The notes under the pieces are model-generated. The model was not told where the DNA came from, ran no database searches, and worked only from the letters and a program-made list of their open reading frames with translations. This document shows positions 15,807-23,138 of a DNA stretch of 36,605 nucleotides, in pieces. Source of the stretch: Streptomyces sp. SolWspMP-5a-2 (lineage in GTDB: Bacteria; Actinomycetota; Actinomycetes; Streptomycetales; Streptomycetaceae); NCBI RefSeq assembly GCF_900091845.1, contig NZ_FMCI01000287.1, forward strand, positions 1 through 36,605, given 5' to 3'. How positions within the stretch are numbered: position 1 is the first letter of the stretch; each line of letters opens with the position of its first letter. A program made the translations under genes and the position numbers.

Positions 15807-17513
15807 TCAGGCGCCGTCGGCCGCGATGTGACAGAGCAGCAGGCAGACGTCGTCGTCCCGCTCGGAGTCGCTGAGCAGCGGATGCAGCAGCCCCTCCGCG
15901 CAGCCGTCCAGGTCGGTGGCGAGCCGCTCGGCGTCGAGGGCGCCCAGGACGTCCCCGAGCCGCTCGATCCCGGGGTCTATGCCCTGGGCGCGGCGCTCCA
16001 CCAGGCCGTCCGTGTAGAGCGCCAGGGTGGACCCCGGCGGCATCCGCACGGTGTGGTCCGCGATGTCCTGCCGCAGCGGGATGCCGAGCATCGCGCCGGG
16101 CTTCGCGTCCAGCGTCCGCACCCGCCCGTCGGGGGTGCGCAGCACGGGCGGCGGATGACCGGCCGCCGCCCAGGTCAGCTCGGGGTCGCCGGGCCGGAAG
16201 CGGGCGATGACGGCGGTGGCGTACAGGTCGGGCTGGAGGTGGTGCAGGAAGATGTGCAGCCGGGTCAGGAGCTGGCCGGGGCTGCCGCCGTCGACCGCGT
16301 AGGCCCGCAGCGCCGTGCGCAGCTGGCCCATCATGACGGCCGCGCGCAGCCCGTGCCCGGTGACGTCCCCGATGACGACGATCAGGCTGCCGTCCGGCTG
16401 CCGGAACGCGTCGTACCAGTCGCCGCCGACGTTCAGGCCGTGCGTCGCGGGCAGGTAGCGGGCCGCGACCCGCAGCCCCGGGGTGGTGGGCAGGTCGGTC
16501 ATCAGGGCCCGCTGGAGGGTCTCGGCGATGTCCCGGTTGACCTCGTAGCGGCGGGCGTTGTCGATCGCGGTGCCCGCCCGCCTGGCCAGCTCGATCAGCA
16601 TCACCGCGTCGTCCGGGTCCCAGTGCTCGCCGGGCGGGGTGAGGGTCAGCACGCCCAGCGGCGCCCGGGGGGTGGGCAGCGGGATGCACAGCAGCGGCCG
16701 TCCCCGGTCGGTCCCGGACGGAGGCTGGTCGACCACCCCGGGCAGCCCGCCGGGGCGCGGGCCCGCGTACTGCGGGCGGCCGGTGCGGGCCGCGATCGCC
16801 ACCGCGGCCGGGCGGTCCGGCTCGGGCACCCGGTCCTCGCCGTCGGCCAGCCACACGTCGACGGTGCGGGCGTACTCGGGCACCAGCAGTCCCGGCAGCC
16901 TGCGCACGATCGCCTCGTGGTTGAGGGACGAGGTGAGGACCGCGCTGGCGTCGGCGAGGAACCGCAGCCTGCGGCGCGCGTTCTCGGCCTCCTCGCGGGC
17001 GTGCCGCTCCGCCGCGAACGCCTCCTCCTGCGCCCGCCCCGCCGCGTCCAGCTCGGCGTGCAGCGCCAGCACGCCCTGATTGGTCTGGTGCAGCTCCTCG
17101 CGGTGGAACTCCGCCAGCTCCTCCTGCTGGCGCAGCTTCTCCAGCACCACGGCGGTGTCCTCGTCGGCGCCCAGGAGCGCCTCCGCGAGCCCGGCGGGAC
17201 CGTCCGCGCCGTCCGGCGCGACGCCCTCCCGGGTGGAGATGACGGTCGTGCGCCACGGCGGCAGGACGGCCGGCTGCTCCGCGTCCGCAGGGACGACGAC
17301 GGCGTGCAGCGCCCGTTCCTCCACGCCGTCGGTCTCCAGGGTGAGCCGCCACCGGCCGCCCTTGGTGAGGCAGGCCCGCAACTGGGCGCTCAACGCGGTG
17401 GCGAGCCGGGTGCGTTCGAGGGTCGGCACCCCGTGCGCGGCGGCCAGCCGGGCGGTGGTGATGCGGGCGAGCGCCGCGTCGGTGGGCGACGCGATGTGCA
17501 GGACGCGCTTCAT
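15807..17513 (-). CDS. GAF-PP2C (SpoIIE-type) phosphatase with degenerate N-terminal ATPase half
   Basis: 568 residues, coupled to the gene upstream by a 4-bp ATGA overlap. Residues 1-75 resemble the first half of an RsbT-type ATPase, but the N box (SExxxNA) has become SAQLRACLTK, so it cannot bind ATP normally. Residues 120-185 are a Glu/Arg-rich coiled coil, 190-322 a GAF domain and 345-568 the PP2C/SpoIIE phosphatase. Metal-binding motifs GGDWYD (363-368) and GDVTGHG (382-388), LYTDGL and RDDDVCLLL are intact. RsbU/RsbX-type phosphatases of this kind dephosphorylate STAS antagonists. It is the last gene of the rsbR-S-T operon and probably resets or transmits the stressosome output. The GAF domain suggests a small-molecule input. 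Confidence 0.9.
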   Translation of the reverse strand: MKRVLHIASPTDAALARITTARLAAAHGVPTLERTRLATALSAQLRACLTKGGRWRLTLETDGVEERALHAVVVPADAEQPAVLPPWRTTVISTREGVAPDGADGPAGLAEALLGADEDTAVVLEKLRQQEELAEFHREELHQTNQGVLALHAELDAAGRAQEEAFAAERHAREEAENARRRLRFLADASAVLTSSLNHEAIVRRLPGLLVPEYARTVDVWLADGEDRVPEPDRPAAVAIAARTGRPQYAGPRPGGLPGVVDQPPSGTDRGRPLLCIPLPTPRAPLGVLTLTPPGEHWDPDDAVMLIELARRAGTAIDNARRYEVNRDIAETLQRALMTDLPTTPGLRVAARYLPATHGLNVGGDWYDAFRQPDGSLIVVIGDVTGHGLRAAVMMGQLRTALRAYAVDGGSPGQLLTRLHIFLHHLQPDLYATAVIARFRPGDPELTWAAAGHPPPVLRTPDGRVRTLDAKPGAMLGIPLRQDIADHTVRMPPGSTLALYTDGLVERRAQGIDPGIERLGDVLGALDAERLATDLDGCAEGLLHPLLSDSERDDDVCLLLCHIAADGA

Positions 17514-18550
17514 CGCCGGTCCCGGGCGGGCGGGCTCAGCACCGCGACGGCGGTGTCGTCGCGCACCGGGCTGGCCGGGCCGCCCGCGTCCCGGATCGTC
17601 ACGGCGGCCAGCACGGCCGGGTCGCCGCGCAGCAGCCCGGGGTCGGCCGACGGCACCCAGCGGCTGGGCAGTCCGTCGCTGTGCAGCACCAGCAACCGGT
17701 CGCCGTCCCACGGGAGTTCGGTCTCGCGCAGGGTGCCTGGCCGGTGCACGCCCACGATGCCGGGCCGGGACAGCAGGGGGCGCCAGTCGTCGCCCTCCTT
17801 GAGCCGTGCCCCTATGTTGCCGACGCCCGCGAACCGCAGCACCCCGCCGTCGAGCTGGGCGACGGCGACGGCGGCGCCCCGGGTGCCGCGCAACGCCGTG
17901 TCGAGGCGGGCGAGGGCGGCGGCGGGGGAGAGCAGGGCGGCGCCGCGCAGCGCCTCGACGGCGGCCGTCGAGGCGCGGGCCGCCTCGACACCGTGCCCGA
18001 GCCCGTCGGCCATCATCAGCGTGACCCGGTCCGCGTCGGCCACGCACGTCCAGGCGTCCCCCGAGTGGTCCGCCCCGGCGTAGGGCACGTTGAGCCCGCC
18101 GACCCGCACTCGCCCCCCGGTGCCGTCCGCGCCCGCGGCGCCCACCCGGGCCACCGCCACCGTGCCCCGGCCCGGCACGCTGTGCACCGTGAAGTCGTCG
18201 GCGAGCCTGCGGCAGGTGCCGAGGCCCGCCCCGAGCGAGCCCGCGGTGGAGAACCCGTCCCCGAGGGCCGTCGCGACGTCGGCCATGCCGGGGCCGTGGT
18301 CGAGCGCGGCGATCTGCACCGCCGTCGCGGCGGCGGGCCCGCCGGGACCGGCCGCGGGCACCACGTCGAGCACCAGCCTGCCGCCCCTGGCGTGCTTGAG
18401 CAGGTTGGTGGCCAGCTCGGTGGCGACCAGCGCGGCGTCCGCGGTCCGCGCCGCGTCCAGCCCGGCCGCCGCGGCGGCCTCCTCGGCGGCCACCCGGGCG
18501 TCCCGCACCCGGGTCGAGTCGTGCACCGGGACGTCCCACAGACGGGGCAT
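17510..18550 (-). CDS. RsbT-like kinase fused to RsbX-like PP2C phosphatase
   Basis: 346 residues. The N-terminal part (1-140) is an RsbT-type GHKL ATPase with N box TELATNLLKH (Asn49), G1 DHGPGM (Asp84) and the G-rich lid GSLGAGLG. The C-terminal part (150-346) is a PP2C domain of the RsbX/SpoIIE branch with MADGLGHG (Asp182), LHSDGL and RDDTAVAVL. Kinase and phosphatase on one chain would allow phosphorylation and reset of the same STAS partner. The ATG overlaps the rsbT stop by one base and the stop overlaps the next ATG by four, so translation is coupled. This fusion occurs in other actinobacteria, but its biochemistry is little described. Assignment by domains; substrate inferred from operon (RsbS/RsbR). 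Confidence 0.9.
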   Translation of the reverse strand: MPRLWDVPVHDSTRVRDARVAAEEAAAAAGLDAARTADAALVATELATNLLKHARGGRLVLDVVPAAGPGGPAAATAVQIAALDHGPGMADVATALGDGFSTAGSLGAGLGTCRRLADDFTVHSVPGRGTVAVARVGAAGADGTGGRVRVGGLNVPYAGADHSGDAWTCVADADRVTLMMADGLGHGVEAARASTAAVEALRGAALLSPAAALARLDTALRGTRGAAVAVAQLDGGVLRFAGVGNIGARLKEGDDWRPLLSRPGIVGVHRPGTLRETELPWDGDRLLVLHSDGLPSRWVPSADPGLLRGDPAVLAAVTIRDAGGPASPVRDDTAVAVLSPPARDRR

Positions 18551-18990
18551 CAGGACTCCTCACGCGGGCGCGGAGGCGCGGCCGCCCAGGAGACCACCGT
18601 GACGGTGGTGCCCCGGCCGGGCGCGCTGTCGATGGAGAACTCGTGCACCAGCCGCCGGGCTCCGCCGAGCCCCATGCCGAGACCGCCGCCCGAGGTGTAG
18701 CCGTCGGTCAGCGCGCGCTCCGGATCGGGGATGCCGGGCCCCTCGTCGTGGAAGGACAGCCGCAGTCCGCGCGCCCGCCCCTGGCCGAGCGGCGCCGACT
18801 CCATCCGGCCGCCGCCGCCGTGCACCAGCGTGTTGCGGGCCAGTTCGCTCGCCGCGGTGACCAGTTTCGTCTGCGCGACCAGCCCGAAACCGAGCTGCGC
18901 TGCGGCCTGCCGCACGTGCTGGCGCACCCACATCAGATCCGTGTCCGAGCGGATCGGCAGGTCGGCCCCGACCCCCGTCGACGTCTCCAT
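18550..18990 (-). CDS. rsbT: RsbT-type serine kinase (switch kinase)
   Basis: 146 residues, a complete RsbT-like GHKL ATPase: N box ASELARNTLVHGGGG (Asn53), G1 HDEGPGIPD (Asp82) and lid SGGGLGMGLGGARR. In Bacillus and actinobacteria RsbT phosphorylates RsbS and RsbR in the stressosome and, once released, activates an RsbU-type PP2C phosphatase. The gene sits directly after rsbS with a one-base TGATG overlap, the canonical rsbR-rsbS-rsbT order, which makes the assignment firm. The downstream fusion protein carries a second RsbT-like domain. Confidence 0.93.
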   Translation of the reverse strand: METSTGVGADLPIRSDTDLMWVRQHVRQAAAQLGFGLVAQTKLVTAASELARNTLVHGGGGRMESAPLGQGRARGLRLSFHDEGPGIPDPERALTDGYTSGGGLGMGLGGARRLVHEFSIDSAPGRGTTVTVVSWAAAPPRPREES

Positions 18991-19394
18991 CAGCGCGGCT
19001 CCCGGAACGTCCCGCCGGTCCCGCGGGACAGCAGCGCCAGAGCCGCCTCGGTGTCGAGGGCGGTCTCCAGGCCGGGCAGCGTCAGACCCAGCTCCACCAG
19101 CGTGATGGCGACCGCGGGCCGCATGCCGGACACCACGGTCCGCGCCGCCAGCAGCGCCGACCCGGCGGCGATCTCGGCGAGGACCCGCGCCAGGAAGGAG
19201 TCGACGACCTCCACGCCGGAGATGTCGATCACCACCCCGGTCACCCCGCCCGCCGCGACGCCCGCGCCGATGTCGTCCTGGAGCCGCTGGGCCGTGCTGT
19301 CGTACAGGTCGCCCTGGACGGTGACGAGCAGGACGTCGCCCAGCCGCAGCACCGGGACCTGGCCCGCCGAGTGCGGGTAGGGGCCGTCGTTCAC
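18990..19394 (-). CDS. rsbS: Stressosome scaffold STAS protein RsbS
   Basis: 134 residues, a single STAS domain. The phosphorylated serine of RsbS is present as Ser66 in VIDISGVEVVDSFLAR, matching Ser59 of Bacillus RsbS. The C-terminal SGMRPAVAITLVELGL block is conserved in stressosome STAS proteins. RsbS forms the core of the icosahedral stressosome with RsbR and sequesters RsbT. The GTG start overlaps the rsbR stop by 4 bp (GTGA). Confidence 0.93.
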   Translation of the reverse strand: MNDGPYPHSAGQVPVLRLGDVLLVTVQGDLYDSTAQRLQDDIGAGVAAGGVTGVVIDISGVEVVDSFLARVLAEIAAGSALLAARTVVSGMRPAVAITLVELGLTLPGLETALDTEAALALLSRGTGGTFREPR

Positions 19395-20290
19395 GGGCGC
19401 CCCGAACCGCCGGGCCCCGCGCTCGCCCGACCGGTGTCCGACTCGCGCAGCGCGTAGGCCAGCGCGTCGGCGAGGCTGGCCCGGGTCACCACGGTGCCGA
19501 GGTCGAGACCGAGGTGCACGATGGTCTGGGCGATGGCGGGCCGGATGCCGGAGACGACGCACTCCGCGCCCATCAGCCGCGCCGCGGCGACCGTCTTCAT
19601 CAGGTGCTGCGCCACCAGCGAGTCCACCGTCGGCACCCCGGTGATGTCGAGGATCGCGAACCGGGCCCGCTGGTCGACGATCGCCTCCAGCAGCGACTCC
19701 ATCACGACCTGGCTGCGGGCGCTGTCCAGCGTGCCGATCAGCGGCACCGCCACCACGCCGTCCCACAGCTCGATGACCGGCGTGGCCACCTCCAGGAGCT
19801 GCAACCGCTGCCGTTCGATCAGCTCCTGACCCTCCGACAGCACCGTCTCCAGCACGACCAGGCGCAGGGTGCCCATGAGCACGGTCAGCGTCGTGACGCA
19901 GTCGCGCACCACCCGCTCGGGGGCGTCGGGGAGGTCGGCGACGAGGAGGTCCTCGGCGGGCGGACGCAGCGCGTCCACCTCCGTCGACACCCGCGCCGTG
20001 GACAGACCCGCACGGGACCTGGACGCGCCCATCCGGGCCAGCCGCTCCCGGACGACGTCGAAGCCCGCCGCGTCCGAGTCCTGGACCCGGCCGCCGTCGG
20101 CCACCGCCGCGAGCGCCTCCACCACAGCGAGGCCGGACTCCACCGCCTCGTCGCGGGAGACCGTGAACACCGTGCGGAACAGGGACTCGTCGGCCCACCG
20201 CTGGGCGATCTGCGCACGCCGCCGCCGCAGGAACTCCCCGACCTCGCGGGCCGGTGTCCCGTACTGCTCCGCCGCTTCCTGCTCCGGCAC
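19391..20290 (-). CDS. rsbR: Stressosome sensor-scaffold RsbR
   Basis: 299 residues from the GTG at 20290, which has GAGGAG upstream; an ATG 78 bp earlier lacks one. The N-terminal about 150 residues are a helical RsbRD_N-type sensory turret domain, starting EVGEFLRRRRAQIAQRW. A linker helix (about 150-172) leads to a STAS domain (about 172-285). Both RsbT phosphorylation positions are kept: Ser224 in VPTVDSLVAQHL (Thr171 in Bacillus RsbRA) and Thr256 in IRPAIAQTIVHLG (Thr205). No globin or flavin site is evident, so the signal is unknown. It heads a five-gene coupled operon. A possible -10 TACAGT lies at 20386-20381 on this strand, without a good -35. Confidence 0.93.
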   Translation of the reverse strand: MPEQEAAEQYGTPAREVGEFLRRRRAQIAQRWADESLFRTVFTVSRDEAVESGLAVVEALAAVADGGRVQDSDAAGFDVVRERLARMGASRSRAGLSTARVSTEVDALRPPAEDLLVADLPDAPERVVRDCVTTLTVLMGTLRLVVLETVLSEGQELIERQRLQLLEVATPVIELWDGVVAVPLIGTLDSARSQVVMESLLEAIVDQRARFAILDITGVPTVDSLVAQHLMKTVAAARLMGAECVVSGIRPAIAQTIVHLGLDLGTVVTRASLADALAYALRESDTGRASAGPGGSGRP

Positions 20291-20420
20291 CTGCTCACTC
20301 CTCGCTCGCGTCGTCCGTGTGCTGCCGCGCCGGTCCCGCTGCCGGTCAGGAGCGGTGCGCGCGACCATTGCCGGGCGTCAACTGTAGCCGCGCCCGCGTG
20401 CCCGGCGGCACGTGGTCCGC

Positions 20421-20445
20421 CGGGGCCGTCCTCCGGGAGGCCCCG
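20421..20445 (-). terminator. Hairpin between the GAF-PP2C gene and rsbR
   Basis: CGGGGCC (20421-20427) and GGCCCCG (20439-20445) form a 7-bp stem whose loop contains a second, competing dyad CCTCC-G-GGAGG. With the palindrome GGGCGGATCCGCCC (20500-20513) overlapping the upstream stop codon, this probably ends transcription from the upstream gene. The rest of 20291-20512 shows no gene. Confidence 0.4.
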
Positions 20446-20499
20446 CGCGACGACTGGCGTGCGACCGGGGAATCGGTGTTCGGCGGCCGGGGCCCGCGC

Positions 20500-20513
20500 G
20501 GGCGGATCCGCCC
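20500..20513 (-). terminator. 14-bp palindrome at the stop of the GAF-PP2C gene
   Basis: GGGCGGATCCGCCC is a perfect palindrome touching the TAG stop at 20515-20513 (read on the minus strand). It could form a short hairpin in the mRNA end; no T run. Confidence 0.35.
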
Positions 20514-21691
20514 TACGCCTGTGCTTCCTCCGTGGTGCCGAACCAGTCCAGGCAGGCCACCAGCGCGTCGTCGTCCGGGTCGGGGCTGCCCCGGTGACCG
20601 GTCAGCTCCCGCAGCACCGCGCCCGGCATGTCCGCCGCGGGCAGCAGCCGCGTCGAGTTGATGGCGCGGGCCAGCGCCCGCTCCCCGTACCGCTCGCCGC
20701 CGGGTCCCGCGACCCCGTGGACCCCGTCGCTGACGAAGACCAGCCGGTCGCCGGGGACCAACTGGAACTCCTGCGCGGTGTAGTCGGTCTCCTCGAACAT
20801 GCCCAGCGGGAGCTGCGCCTCGAAGTCGACGGCCGTCACCGTCCGCTCGCGCAGCCGCAGCATCTGCGGCGACCCCGCGTCGACCACCCGCATCAGACCG
20901 GTGGACAGCTCCAGGTCGATCATCAGCACCGAGAGGTACTCCTGGCCCCGGTAATGCGCGTAGATCGCCTGGTCGGCGAGGGCGGCCTGGTCGGCGATCG
21001 GGATGCCCGCCCGCCGCGCGTTGCGCAGGGCGTTGATGCCCAGGTTGGTCAGGAGCGAGGCGTCGATGCCCTCGCCCATGCCGTTGGTGATGTACAGCAG
21101 CAGCCGGTCGGCCGACGTGGACCAGTCGAAGTTGTCCCCGAAGATGGCGTACGCGGGCTCCAGCTGGGCGCCGAGCGCGTACTCGGGGCGGGTGCAGGAG
21201 CGCGCGGGCAGCAGCTGCCACTGCATCTCGGCGGCCAGCGTGAGCCGGTCCCGGCGCCGCGCCTGGTGGTAGACGTCGGTGTCGCGCTCGGCGACGGTCA
21301 TCTCGTGGCCCAGGACCCCGGCCAGCTCCGCGAGTTCGGGCAGCCCGGCCTGTGCCTCCTCGACCGAGGCGAGTGTGACAGTGAGCACACCGAGCCGGTC
21401 GCCGCGCACGGTGACCGGGAGGTGGGCGCGGACCCGCCCGTCGACGGCCTTCTCCAGGACGGGGTCCTGCGAGCCGAAGGCGCGGCCCTCGGTGCTGCCG
21501 TGCAGCGGCACCGGCTCCCCGGGACCCGGCGAGTCGGGCACCGGCTGGAGCACGGCCATCCCGTAGTCGGCCATCAGGAGCTCGGAGTCCAGCACGCCGT
21601 ACCCGGCGCGCAGGGCGTCTCGGACGGCCGTCGGGAGCAGGTGCGGAGCCGCGCTGCGCAGGGCTCTCTCGACGGCCACGAATCTGTTCAC
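20513..21691 (-). CDS. GAF-PP2C-like phosphatase with altered metal-site motif
   Basis: 392 residues from a GTG at 21691 with only a weak ribosome site. Residues about 20-135 resemble a GAF domain and 150-392 the SpoIIE/PP2C fold. The first motif reads FGDNFDW (Asp186, Asp189) instead of GGDWYD. The second reads ITNGMGEG with Asn203 where active enzymes have the metal-binding Asp of GDVxGxG. VSDGVHG and PDDDALVA are present. Activity may be weakened or metal use changed, or it may act as a sensor or decoy. It is divergent from the MarR gene (151 bp between starts) and upstream of rsbR on the same strand, but separated by 222 bp with hairpins. Confidence 0.85.
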   Translation of the reverse strand: MNRFVAVERALRSAAPHLLPTAVRDALRAGYGVLDSELLMADYGMAVLQPVPDSPGPGEPVPLHGSTEGRAFGSQDPVLEKAVDGRVRAHLPVTVRGDRLGVLTVTLASVEEAQAGLPELAELAGVLGHEMTVAERDTDVYHQARRRDRLTLAAEMQWQLLPARSCTRPEYALGAQLEPAYAIFGDNFDWSTSADRLLLYITNGMGEGIDASLLTNLGINALRNARRAGIPIADQAALADQAIYAHYRGQEYLSVLMIDLELSTGLMRVVDAGSPQMLRLRERTVTAVDFEAQLPLGMFEETDYTAQEFQLVPGDRLVFVSDGVHGVAGPGGERYGERALARAINSTRLLPAADMPGAVLRELTGHRGSPDPDDDALVACLDWFGTTEEAQA

Positions 21692-21826
21692 GTTCTCGGT
21701 TTCACCATTCCGTTCGGGGGCGTGTGCGCCGTGCGGATCGGCTCTCGGCGGCCATGCCCGTCCGTTGTGTGAGGCACCGGCCGGGACAGGACGCGGGGCC
21801 CGGTGACCTGACAGCGGTGCGGAAGC

Positions 21827-21841
21827 CTGCCAGAGTGGCAG
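21827..21841. promoter_or_regulatory. 15-bp palindrome just before the marR-type start codon
   Basis: CTGCCA-GAG-TGGCAG ends one base before the GTG of the MarR-family gene. It could be an autoregulatory operator or, as RNA, a small hairpin covering the ribosome-binding region, where no good purine-rich site is visible. Confidence 0.4.
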
Positions 21842-21842
21842 C

Positions 21843-22328
21843 GTGACGTCCTCGTACCAGCGCCCGCAGCCCGAGGAGGTGGCACGTGTGACCTCGGAGG
21901 CGGCGGAACTTCTCGAAGTCCTGTGGGGTCGCGCCTCGACGGCGCCGGTCTCCGCCTCCCAGCTGCGTGTCCTCTTCATCTTGGAACACAACGAAGGAAT
22001 CAACCTGCGCACGCTCGCCGACGCGCTGGGTTCCACTCCGCCGTCGACCAGTCGGCTCTGCGACCGGCTCCAGGCCGTGGGGTTCATGGAGCGCCGGGCG
22101 GCCAGCACCAGCAAGCGGGAGCTGCGCCTGTACCTGAGCCGCCGGGGCCGGGCGTTCCTGACCGATCTGCGCTCCCGCAGGGAGACGGCGCTGACGTCGG
22201 TCCTCGAACAGATGCCGGCCGCGCAGCGGTCCGCGCTGCTGAGCGGCCTGGAGGCGTTCTGCCTCGCGGCCGCGGCGCAGATCCATGGGGACGCCGACGA
22301 GAAGGCGCCGCCCGCACGGACCGCCTGA
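21843..22328 (+). CDS. MarR-family transcriptional regulator
   Basis: 161 residues. The winged HTH covers about 35-100: SQLRVLFILEHNEGINLRTLADALGSTPPSTSRLCDRL as recognition region, then wing MERRAASTSKRELRLYLS. Flanking N- and C-terminal helices for dimerisation are present and length is normal. It starts with GTG next to a 15-bp palindrome and is divergent from the GAF-PP2C gene, which it may control together with itself. A second MarR-like dyad lies just downstream at 22434-22451. The ligand is unknown. Confidence 0.9.
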   Translation: MTSSYQRPQPEEVARVTSEAAELLEVLWGRASTAPVSASQLRVLFILEHNEGINLRTLADALGSTPPSTSRLCDRLQAVGFMERRAASTSKRELRLYLSRRGRAFLTDLRSRRETALTSVLEQMPAAQRSALLSGLEAFCLAAAAQIHGDADEKAPPARTA

Positions 22329-22433
22329 GCGGCGGACGCGGGAGGTCCGGCGTGCTCGGCGGTGGACTCCCACCGGTGCATCCTCGGCCCCTCCCGCGCG
22401 CTGTGCGACGTCACTCTCTTGCCTCGCCCGCAC

Positions 22434-22451
22434 AGTTGTCAAACGACAACT
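22434..22451. promoter_or_regulatory. AT-rich 18-bp palindrome between convergent genes
   Basis: AGTTGTC-AAAC-GACAACT, perfect seven-base arms, overlaps the TAG stop of the STAS gene and lies 105 bp after the MarR gene. The TTGTC/GACAA half-sites look like a MarR-family operator, yet no promoter is needed here. It could instead be a small bidirectional terminator or the remnant of a lost regulated gene. The rest of 22329-22449 shows no gene. Confidence 0.4.
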
Positions 22452-22821
22452 ATTGTGGGGACGCGTCCACGCGCCCGAGCGCCGCGTCGAGGCTGTCCGA
22501 CACCGGCACGGTGATGCTCACGCCGGTCAGATCGAGCACCCGGCGCACCGCGGGAGCGGGGGAGATGATGTGGACGCTGCCGGAGATCTCCCGGACCTCC
22601 TGGTAGATCCGCAGCACGATGTTCATCCCCGAGGAGTCCATGAACGGCACGCCCGAGAGATCGATCAGGAAGTGCCTGCGTCCGTGGTGGAGTTGATTGG
22701 CGAGGTGGTGCTGGAACTCCGTGGCGGTGTCTATGTCCAGGTATCCCTCCACCACGATCAGGGCGACGTCCTCACGCGGCAGGGTGACCTCGACGGACAG
22801 GGGATTCTGGGCGATGGACAC
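22450..22821 (-). CDS. STAS-domain anti-sigma factor antagonist (RsbV/SpoIIAA-like)
   Basis: 123 residues, a single STAS domain. The phosphorylation site is the serine pair 63-64 in LIDLSGVPFMDSSGMN. When dephosphorylated by a PP2C protein, such antagonists bind an RsbW-like kinase and free its sigma factor. The GTG start has GAGGT upstream. A SigB-like promoter lies about 47 bp upstream, suggesting feedback. It is divergent from the PAS-GAF-PP2C gene and convergent with MarR. The kinase partner could be any of the RsbW-like proteins in the window. Confidence 0.92.
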   Translation of the reverse strand: MSIAQNPLSVEVTLPREDVALIVVEGYLDIDTATEFQHHLANQLHHGRRHFLIDLSGVPFMDSSGMNIVLRIYQEVREISGSVHIISPAPAVRRVLDLTGVSITVPVSDSLDAALGRVDASPQ

Positions 22822-22867
22822 GGGTACCTCATTCTTCGACGTGATGTCTTCCAGGGCGCCAACGCGA

Positions 22868-22892
22868 TTACCCCGGAACCCTCACACCATGC
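22868..22892 (-). promoter_or_regulatory. SigB-like promoter for the STAS gene
   Basis: On the minus strand GCAT (22892-22889), 15 bp, GGGTAA (22873-22868). This fits the Streptomyces SigB-type pattern GNNT-N14-16-GGGTAC/T except for the last base, and lies 47 bp before the STAS start. The 22822-23138 interval (317 bp) also holds GTTCGAGTGAAC (22964-22975) with a further GTTCAC (22995-23000), a possible operator. It has no gene. Confidence 0.45.
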
Positions 22893-23138
22893 GCACCGTG
22901 TCTCCGTACGTCCCGCTCAGGCTGGATGCGACACGGCTTGGACCCGAGCGTCCGCAACTGCCCGTTCGAGTGAACACCGAGCCGCTGCGTCGCAGTTCAC
23001 AAGGGGTGTGCGCGTCCGCGAAGGGGTCGGCGGCGCCCGGTGCCCCTTGCTCCCTCCCGGCCCGCGAGAGAGAGTTGTCGTAAGGAAACATTCGTAGTCG
23101 GCCGAAAGGTGGTGGGCGCGCGGAAGCGTGCCTCACAC

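Noticed and set aside
14218..17352. A long minus-strand open frame crossing ndh and the GAF-PP2C gene.
   Set aside because: It is out of frame with both recognised proteins and has no motif; a shadow frame.
17510..18550. Frameshift or annotation merge explaining the RsbT-PP2C fusion.
   Set aside because: The frame is continuous with both domains intact and short overlaps on both sides, so the fusion appears real.
23075..23105. ECF-type promoter (GGAAAC near 23083) before the PAS-GAF-PP2C gene.
   Set aside because: No matching -10 element at the right distance. It could equally be a leader or coding sequence.
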